Positions 57,258-64,000 of a stretch of 64,000 bases of DNA are shown one piece after another. Location of the stretch: positions 50,136 through 114,135 of the forward strand of contig CAXKVR010000209.1 of the NCBI GenBank assembly GCA_964058845.1, given 5' to 3'. This stretch comes from Carex sylvatica. Taxonomy: Eukaryota; Streptophyta; Magnoliopsida; Poales; Cyperaceae. The position numbers and the translations under genes are program-made. The first letter of the stretch is position 1; each line of letters starts with the position of its first letter. Under the pieces are notes generated by a model, which was given only the letters and a program-made list of their open reading frames with translations, was not told where the DNA came from and made no database searches.

Positions 57258-57520
57258 AAATTTGCTTTGAAGAATATTATTTTAAATTTAAATATAAAAC
57301 ATGACTTAATATTACATCTCAACTAAGAAATAACTTAAGACTAGAATTAAAAATTTAAGTATTCCAGTAATTTTGAAATTTTTGATAGATTGCAAAGCAC
57401 ATTGCAGAGACCCCAGTGGCCAGTGGCCCAGTCTCGAGCCATCTCTTTCGGATCTGGATTTCTCCGGTTAATTAAGTTATCGGGTTTCATAACCGTACCC
57501 TGATTCTACATACGCGAGTT

Positions 57521-57736
57521 GGAATTCAGATCCTCTCCGGTACCGTAAAAAGGAATCTTTTACAATTAGTTGATTCAAAGTTCAAACCATTATTTTAATT
57601 TTACACGAATCGCAAAGTAGAAATAATACTGGCCCTGCGCCATCCCGAATAGGCACCGGATGAGGAGTAATCTGGACCGTTATTGTGGTAATTGTATAAG
57701 ATATCTTTTTTCGGTACCGGGGAGGATATGGATTCC
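57521..57736. mobile_element. 216-bp MITE just upstream of the PAXX-like gene
   Basis: GGAATTCAGATCCTCTCCGG, continuing through GGTACCG, is the inverted counterpart of the right end, which reads GGAGGATATGGATTCC on the plus strand. About 47 bases of each end align. Its interior carries CCCGAATAGGCACCG, also found in the MITE at 3128-3285. It ends 58 bases before the start codon, so it probably forms part of the leader or core promoter. Confidence 0.7.
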
Positions 57737-57961
57737 GCGAAGGTGGATCGGTTTCAACTCTCAATAGCTCAACCCTTCCTGTCTTTTCTCACGCATGGCG
57801 CCGAAGAAGGGTTTTGCGGATTTCGATCCGATTTTTGGCGAAGCCAAATCGGAGCTGCACAACGAACCCTCTTCCTCTTCCTCTTCCTCTTCTTCCTCTC
57901 AACCGATACTTTTTCACGCGTATGCAATGGACTCATCCCGCCTCCGCATAGTGGCCACTGA
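57728..57961 (+). promoter_or_regulatory. Possible upstream ORF overlapping the PAXX-like start
   Basis: An ATG (GATATGGATTCC) lies in the right end of the MITE at 57521-57736, 67 bases before the predicted start and in a different frame. Its frame runs past the main start to 57961. If the transcript begins upstream of 57728 it could lower translation of the main frame. The transcription start is unknown. Confidence 0.35.
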
Positions 57962-59863
57962 TTTTCTCTCCCTTTCATGGGACCGCGTACTAACCGTCTC
58001 TGACCTTGAGGACCTTGTAATTTCTCAATTCCATTCATTTCAGCATTTTGTGTTTTTTCTCTATATTTGAATATTAATTTTATTTGCAATTGTTGTAATA
58101 ATTGTAGAATACTTCCTTTTCATAGTCAATAGCTTTTTTTTACTTGTAATATCTGTAATTTTCCCTTTATTATTTATTTGTTTGCTTTTCTTATGCAGAG
58201 AGATGACATAGGAATCGGAGGAACATGGTCTGATTTTGTTGATTATCTCAAATCCTCTTTGTCAATTGGAGAAGTTAAGATTGTTTCAAGTAAGTTTTTT
58301 TTTTTGAATTTTTTTTTTGAATTTTTAGTGACTGAACAGGCTGAGAGAATCTGGTGTAAAAACATTGTAAATATTTTTCTTATATTAATCAATTTATTAG
58401 GGGCACAATGCTGTCTAACCTAAAAAAAAAAAAAAAGTAAGCCTTTTTTGGTCAATGAGGTGCCATTTGAATTTGAGATGAAATTTGAATAAGTACTATT
58501 TCATTTTATCATAATACTTATACATAGTAGCATGCAGCTAAGATCAATATATAATGGATACAAGGTATATAGGCGTTAGAAAGAATAAATAAAAATAGAA
58601 AGTAAAGTGTACAAGACAATATAGCTGTCGCAAAAATATCCATAAATGGAAAATTTTGGGGAAAAAAAAGGGAAAACGAAAGGTTAGGGGGTATTTTGTA
58701 AATTTCACTTCTGATTTTTGCTTGGTGTACCGAAGATAGTATCTCCAATTTATGGGTTTTGTTTGTTAATCTTCAACAGTTGCTTTCAGTAGTGCTTTTT
58801 AATAGCTCTAATCCAAGGGATGTAAATAATTAAATTATTTTTCAGGTGTGTCTAATGCCAAGTTAGTAGCCTTCAAATCCAAGGGATTACCACGCATTTC
58901 TATCTCTATTGAAAACCTGGAGGGCCCACCTGTAAATGATGCAATGGCGAACTTTTCTAAATGTCTTTTCCAATCATACAAGAACAAGCAAACGGATTAT
59001 TTGAAAGGTTTTCATTTATGCCTTTCAAGGAAAATTGAAATTAATATTCGATAAATTGTCCCTAGAAAACAATAATACAAATTATTTTTGTTGTTCTGTT
59101 TCTGTGCTGATTATATTTTTAAAATATTTTTGCAGAACAAGAGCACTCTTCACAATTGATGGGTCTTTTATCCTCTGAAAGGGTAGGTTTTTTGTTTACT
59201 TTACTGCTCTTTTTAAGTACCTCTAGGAAATCATTTCATTTGTATTCAGCTAATAGTCATAAATGTATTGATATCGTTGAGACAATTAGTAATGCCAGAA
59301 TCCTAAGTTAATGGCATATGTCTTTATGATTTAGTCTGTTTACTTAATTTTGTACAGGAAAAGAATGAAATTCTACAAAAGCAGTTAGATTCTCTTTCTT
59401 TCCTTAGTAAAAGGAAGGTATCAAAACCAAAAATACATGACACCCCAGCAAGTACCTCTGTACAGATGCCAACCGGTACAGTCAGTAACTCAGATGAAAT
59501 TTTACCATCTCAGGGACAAACTGCACTCCTAACTACAGGTTCTGGAACAATTTTTCATTTTACTTTGTTTTATTTTGAATACCCTCACAGTCTCCCTACC
59601 ATTAAACTTTGTTTTTTTATAATTTATTTTTATTACTAACTCCGTAGGAGAAGAACAAGTTGAAGTGAAGAAGGATACGCAACCCGTGAAAGTTACCAAA
59701 CGGGTGGCACCTGCTTCCCGCAGGTATATCTATCTAAAGAAATTATACTAACTAAATATATTTATTGATCAAATTTTAACACTGCACATATAATTTCAAT
59801 TTTTACAGGGCTAGAGTAAGAGGGGTTTCATTGAAATCTACTGTAGATGATGATGAAGATTAA
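57795..59863 (+). CDS. PAXX-like / XRCC4-superfamily end-joining factor (predicted)
   Basis: Seven exons join in frame to 277 residues: 57795-58016, 58199-58289, 58846-59007, 59136-59182, 59358-59538, 59648-59723, 59809-59863, with GT/AG borders. Order: short N-terminus with a ten-serine run (26-35), a globular head at about 37-155 (ILFHAYAMDSSRLRIVATDF, GGTWSDFVDYLKSSL), a predicted coiled coil at about 159-190 (EQEHSSQLMGLLSSEREKNE), a Ser/Thr/Pro/Lys linker, and a basic then acidic tail (RRARVRGVSLKS then DDDED). Head, coiled coil and short basic C-terminal peptide is the layout of PAXX/XLF/XRCC4 proteins that act with Ku and ligase IV in non-homologous end joining. The assignment rests on this layout and on resemblance of the head to PAXX, not on a search. 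An upstream ATG at 57728 opens an overlapping out-of-frame frame. Confidence 0.65.
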
Positions 59864-60119
59864 CTAGGTAAATAATATATTACAAGAGAATCTGACAAAG
59901 AAAGGCCTATAGTTTAACTTTAACCTCTTCTTGCCTTGTGTAATCACAAAGAATATTAATCAAGCTGCCTTCTTTTTCTATTTTCTACTAAACACAAGAG
60001 GCATCAATGAATCAATCAAACAAAGAACATCCAACATGTTGGTAGTTTAAAATCCTTAACCAACTGCTGTTAACACACTACTTGATAAAACAGGTGTTAA
60101 CTAGCTTAAGTCTTTTCCC
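59864..60119. other. Region between two convergent genes
   Basis: It lies between the stop of the PAXX-like gene and the stop of the small minus-strand gene. It must hold both 3' untranslated regions. No distinct signal was identified. Confidence 0.5.
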
Positions 60120-60536
60120 TTACAATTTCAGGCAGGTTGGCGTACAATACTTGATGAAAGGTATCTTTCTGAGAACAGTTTTGAGATAAGGCACAACTTT
60201 ACCCCTCTTTTCCATTCTCTTCTTAGCATCAGAAGAAACCCTCTCTATAACATCCATCTGTTGCACTTGCGTGCAACTACTTGAATTCCTAGAGAAGTCA
60301 ACTACATAGCCCCGTAGTGATATTTCGTGAATATCTTCAGGCACCTCTTTCGCTAAACTGAGAGTTTTTTGGGGTAGGTGACCTTCAGTTGCTTCATTTT
60401 CCAATGTCGGTATTTTTAGTGCTGTGGCTTGTGCAGACCATGCATGGAACTCGACTTCCGTTAACTGATTTTCCAAGAAAGTAAATTGGTCTTCTTGGGC
60501 AAAAGACACTTTTTCTTTTTGAATGGTAGAATCCAT
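60120..60536 (-). CDS. Small protein of unknown function, paralogue 1 (138 aa)
   Basis: A single-exon frame from a true ATG (MDSTIQKEKV). I do not recognise the family. It is called a gene because a second frame 2.2 kb away (62712-63044) shares two blocks in the same order: EVEFHAWSAQA (28-38) with EVQLHAWSTEA, and HEISLRGYVVDFSRN (70-84) with YELSLRDLVVNFPRI. The C-terminal third is basic (KKRMEKRGK, LRKIPFIKY). No signal peptide, membrane segment or known catalytic motif is seen. It is convergent with the PAXX-like gene. Confidence 0.65.
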   Translation of the reverse strand: MDSTIQKEKVSFAQEDQFTFLENQLTEVEFHAWSAQATALKIPTLENEATEGHLPQKTLSLAKEVPEDIHEISLRGYVVDFSRNSSSCTQVQQMDVIERVSSDAKKRMEKRGKVVPYLKTVLRKIPFIKYCTPTCLKL

Positions 60537-62253
60537 TTGTTGATATAACAGAAGTAATGTTGAACCTTATCATATATATATACAGAAATTTCTTTCATAT
60601 AATTAATTGAATCAGCTGAGTGCAAGAAAAGCTTTGAAATAATGGAACTCAAAGTGGTTTTTTTATGGGGATTTCTAGAAGGTCTAAAGAAGACTGCAAT
60701 TTCTTCTTTCTATTTTTAATTCTAGTTGGAGAATAGAGAGTAGTTTTCTCAAGTTAGTATAATAAGAGCATACATCCTTCTTTAATTCCCCTTAAATTTG
60801 TTATTTTTTTTATATAAAACAGTTAGGACTATTTATAATCTCATCAAATAGAGACACCATAACAAGAGTCAATTTATGTTATCAAAACCCTAGATAGACA
60901 TGGAGATAGTTGTGTCCAAAGTTTAAGCACAGTTTTCTTTTGTTATGTGAACGGTTGCTTTTTGTCACTGTTATGCATCATAGAATAATCATCTACATAT
61001 ATCTCTGTTTTTTCTTCTCAAATTTTTGTAATTGGAATAAGTTGCTATTTTCCTTTTCTCAGTTTAACTTTCTTTGATTATATTTACTTGACTAGTAACA
61101 GTAACTTCTGCTGATGATTAATAGTTTTCATTATCAGTTCTTCTTTTTTCGGTTTTAGATGAAATTTTATGAAATTGCTATTAAATATTGTGTAGTGTAA
61201 AAGCGAAATGCTTTTCACTGTGGTTGTTCGGCAAAATTTAGCTTGTGAACTGACACTGAAAAATTGTTTAGTTCTGCATGATTTGCTTGTTGGTTCCAGT
61301 CTACAACCATTAGGAGCATTTTAATGTACAAACAGCGGTAACATGAATATTAATAGCAATATCCATTGTGCTTTGACATAGCAGGTGTCGGATTTGTGTC
61401 AAGATACGTGCTGGATGAAAATCGAAGAAAATCATTGTTGTATCGATGTACACTAAGATAGATGTACATTGCAAAGCACCATAGCCTCACTCAAATAGTT
61501 TTTTTGTACTTGTTTTCTTGTAAAGATGGATAAAGATTGAATTGTGAAGGAATGCGCTCATAAATTTTATAGCATTCATGTACACCTTTCCTTTTTTAAC
61601 TGTTAAGGTGGTATCAGATGGCTCATATTATTTCATCATTTTTTTCTGGTTTCTTGGTGAGGTCTTCTATTTTTATTTTTATTTTTTGGATTTTGAATTA
61701 ATTATATAGTATATGTGTTTTACATTGATATGTTTGTACTCTCAGCATGCAGGAATCAAGAAAGTAGTAAATGAAACCCACAAAAGTGACAAATAATCCT
61801 ATTAATTCATTTCGAATTGAAAATATTTGACGTATACAAAATAATAGATGGGGAATAAATTAATCAATACATGATTTTAATCTACACACTTGAGCAAATA
61901 AATAATTGTAGTGGTACAGAATTTTTTTTCTTTCCAATTTCAGGTCTCAAAAAACAGATGTTGTGTCGATGTGGCCACAACATTGTGTGGCGTATTGCTG
62001 ATGAAACACCTATTTTCCTGCATATACAAAAATAAATCATCATATATCCTCCAAATTTAACAAAATCAACAAAGTAAAAGAAAATTAAAATTAGTAGTCT
62101 CACAACTATTTTCTAATAATGATGCATATTATAGGCATATCTGGTTGTTATTGCTGGCACAGCCCCAGTAATTTACCAGTACTTATTTTGCTATCTTTTT
62201 CATGCTATATTCTTCCAATAATTTGACATTATAAGCTCTATATTTCTCATTAT
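60537..62253. other. Intergenic stretch between the small paralogues
   Basis: AT-rich. About 61430-61494 ends AGCACCATAGCCTCACTC and is a terminal fragment of the MULE-type MITE family. No gene supported. Confidence 0.5.
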
Positions 62254-62641
62254 GAGTGAGGCTATGGTACCATACATAGCGCATAATGCTTAAAACTATG
62301 GATCTATATTTTTGTTTTCAAAGTTGAAACAATCAATATGAACCGTTCAACATGATCTCCATATAAACATGTACTTGAAAATTAATATCTTCATTTTTGT
62401 ACTATTTTCTTTTAGATAGGTAGAAGATCACTATTTTTTAATAGTATAATATTTAGATCATGTGATTTTCTACCTATCTAAAAATATAATAAAAACAAAT
62501 AAAAATGTAAAATTTGATCCACAAGGACATTTTCATATGAAGATCATGTTGAATTGGATTTACTATTTAAAATTTAAAAATGAAGATATTAATCTATAGT
62601 GTGAATCAATATGCGCTATGTATAATACCATAGCCTCACTC
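62254..62641. mobile_element. MULE-type foldback MITE near the small paralogue 2
   Basis: It starts GAGTGAGGCTATGGTACC and ends AATACCATAGCCTCACTC. The flanks TTCTCATTAT and TTCTTATTAT match at 9 of 10 bases. It is a long imperfect palindrome. It lies 70 bases past the stop codon of the minus-strand gene at 62712, so it may contribute to that gene's 3' end. Confidence 0.85.
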
Positions 62642-62711
62642 TTCTTATTATTTATGTTTTTGAAGAAGCTCAGAAGGCTGAAGCAAATTTACCTCGGTCC
62701 GGCAACCAGTC

Positions 62712-63044
62712 TTAGGATTTTACCTTCTTTCCAAACATTTTTGTAAAACTTTTGAAAATTGACGAACTTTTCGATTTTTTCCTTTTGGTATTTGCTATCT
62801 CTGCAACTTTTTTTTCCCTCTCTTGCTGGTAACTCAAAATCCTTGGAAAGTTGACTACAAGATCTCTTAGTGATAATTCATATATATCAAATTCCTTCTC
62901 TTGTTGCTCTTCTTTAATTGCTTGATTCTTGTTTGGACCAATGGCTTCTGTAGACCATGCGTGTAACTGGACTTCCGGTAAGTGGTTATCAGCCCCGTGA
63001 GTTGTGTTTGAGAAACTGAAGTGATTTTCCTGCAAATGAGTCAT
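62712..63044 (-). CDS. Small protein of unknown function, paralogue 2 (110 aa)
   Basis: Starts at the ATG at 63044 (MTHLQENHFSF); a longer frame to 63104 would need TTG. It shares the blocks EVQLHAWSTEA (24-34) and YELSLRDLVVNFPRI (55-69) with paralogue 1 and a similar N-terminal QE(N/D)xFxF word. The tail is strongly basic (KRKKSKSSSIFKSFTKMFGK), which could bind nucleic acid or membrane, or act as a nuclear signal; this is speculation. Function unknown. Confidence 0.65.
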   Translation of the reverse strand: MTHLQENHFSFSNTTHGADNHLPEVQLHAWSTEAIGPNKNQAIKEEQQEKEFDIYELSLRDLVVNFPRILSYQQEREKKVAEIANTKRKKSKSSSIFKSFTKMFGKKVKS

Positions 63045-64000
63045 TGTTTTGATAGATAAAAATTTAGATGTATTTTGATTGCAATTGGTTTCCTCTCCGT
63101 GCAAAGCTCCTTTGTATATATATTTGTTTCATATAAAAATAAAGATAAAATTTTCAAAGGAAAAATATAAATAAAACGAATGTAAATGTGGTATCTAGAA
63201 ATTGACCAATAAAGATGACTTCCAGTTTTTTCTCTCTTTTCTTTTCTTTTCTTTTTTTTTTTTGGGAAAAAATTAGCCTAAAAGAGCCCACCTGTTTCAA
63301 TTCAAGAAACAGATACAAGTTACAATCAAAAAGTCAAGAGATTTTCACTATCCTCCAATTATAACATTACATATCTAGTGGCTGACCTATTATGGATATG
63401 CATTTTTTTTTTTTTGACAAAAGTGGGATGATACTCGAGGCTATTAAAATCAAAGAGTGTTTTTGGTACCATTTCAGAGTTACAAATAGCACCTAGAAAT
63501 AGAAACATCATAGTTCAACCAGTACAACTACCCTAAGTTTGTTATTACAAGACAACTTTTACATCAGAAAAAAAAAACAAGGATTTGTTGCTCCATGAAT
63601 TGTCTGAAAAAAACTTAACGGGTATCAACCGAAACAGGTCTAGACCCAAGCATTGGAACCTCCTCCTATTGTGGATTTGTATATCTTAGTATTATGATGA
63701 AGTGTTATTTTCCTTTGTTAATTAGAGAAAGCAATCAAAAGTCTTTCTACTATATGTCAAAAGCCTAAGCATCAGTACATGATAAGTATGATAAATTTCA
63801 TCATATGACATAATTATATTTAATAATTATGGAGAAACTTGTTTGTATGAATAAACAAATAGATGTTGGAAATACGGTGGACACATATAAAAATCTCAGC
63901 AGCAAATTGTTAATAAATAACAAATTCCATGATGAAATCTTCCCATCTTGACATTTTCAAAGTAAAAGATGAAATGAAAAGGAATTCCAATCAATCAACT
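63045..64000. other. Gene-free right end of window
   Basis: AT-rich sequence with homopolymer T runs at about 63246 and 63401. It presumably starts with the promoter of the gene at 62712-63044. Nothing else supported. Confidence 0.5.

Noticed and set aside
63045..63104. 20-residue extension of small paralogue 2
   Set aside because: It would start at TTG; the ATG at 63044 is the first usable start.

Overview
This is an AT-rich plant nuclear window (angiosperm, most likely a eudicot). The evidence is intron-bearing genes with GT/AG borders, CC-NB-ARC-LRR resistance genes, a GT29 Golgi transferase of plant type, an Athila/Tat-like Gypsy element primed by tRNA-Asp, plant LINE remnants and many MITEs. 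I cannot name the species. Roughly a quarter is genic; most of the rest is recognisable transposon sequence.

Layout. 1-2.4 kb: 5' half of a uridine nucleosidase gene (minus strand, running off the left edge), with a MITE in its long third intron. 2.6-6.4 kb: a MITE belt (five or more elements) and a (AAT/ATT)n microsatellite. 6.56-19.14 kb: one large nested transposon. Its outer shell has hAT-like ends and a perfect 8-bp target-site duplication. Inside are an LTR relic and a complete 8.3-kb LTR retrotransposon encoding only gag-protease, with LTRs I could not tell apart. 20.2-21.4 kb: intronless GT29 (GALT29A-like) gene. 21.8-24.1 kb: a tandem duplication and two more hAT-like elements. 26.0-30.0 kb: five-exon R3H-SUZ RNA-binding protein gene carrying a MITE in intron 1 and another in intron 4. 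32.2-39.4 and 44.9-53.5 kb: two paralogous segments, each with one full-length CC-NLR gene on the minus strand, separated by a spacer with a hairpin MITE and a LINE inserted into another MITE. 53.7-57.3 kb: a direct duplication, a hAT-like element with a perfect 8-bp duplication, and a 5'-truncated LINE with an 18-bp duplication. 57.8-59.9 kb: seven-exon gene with the architecture of a PAXX-like (XRCC4-superfamily) end-joining factor. 60.1-63.0 kb: two small paralogous genes of unknown function on the minus strand.

The most unusual theme is a set of six non-autonomous hAT-like elements that share architecture (8-bp duplications, usually YAGG-type ends, subterminal arrays of one short GC-rich motif), while each carries a different motif: GAGCTCG, GGATATC, CGGGTA, CGGTTT, CGGTTCGG or ACTCGG. 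The two Gypsy-type LTRs show a parallel pattern, with palindromic GC-rich clusters of different sequence. In one of them the cluster also recurs inside the gag-pro reading frame. Duplicated segments supply internal empty sites that date several insertions after the duplications.

All coordinates and splice sites were read by eye; product names rest on recognised motifs, not on database searches.
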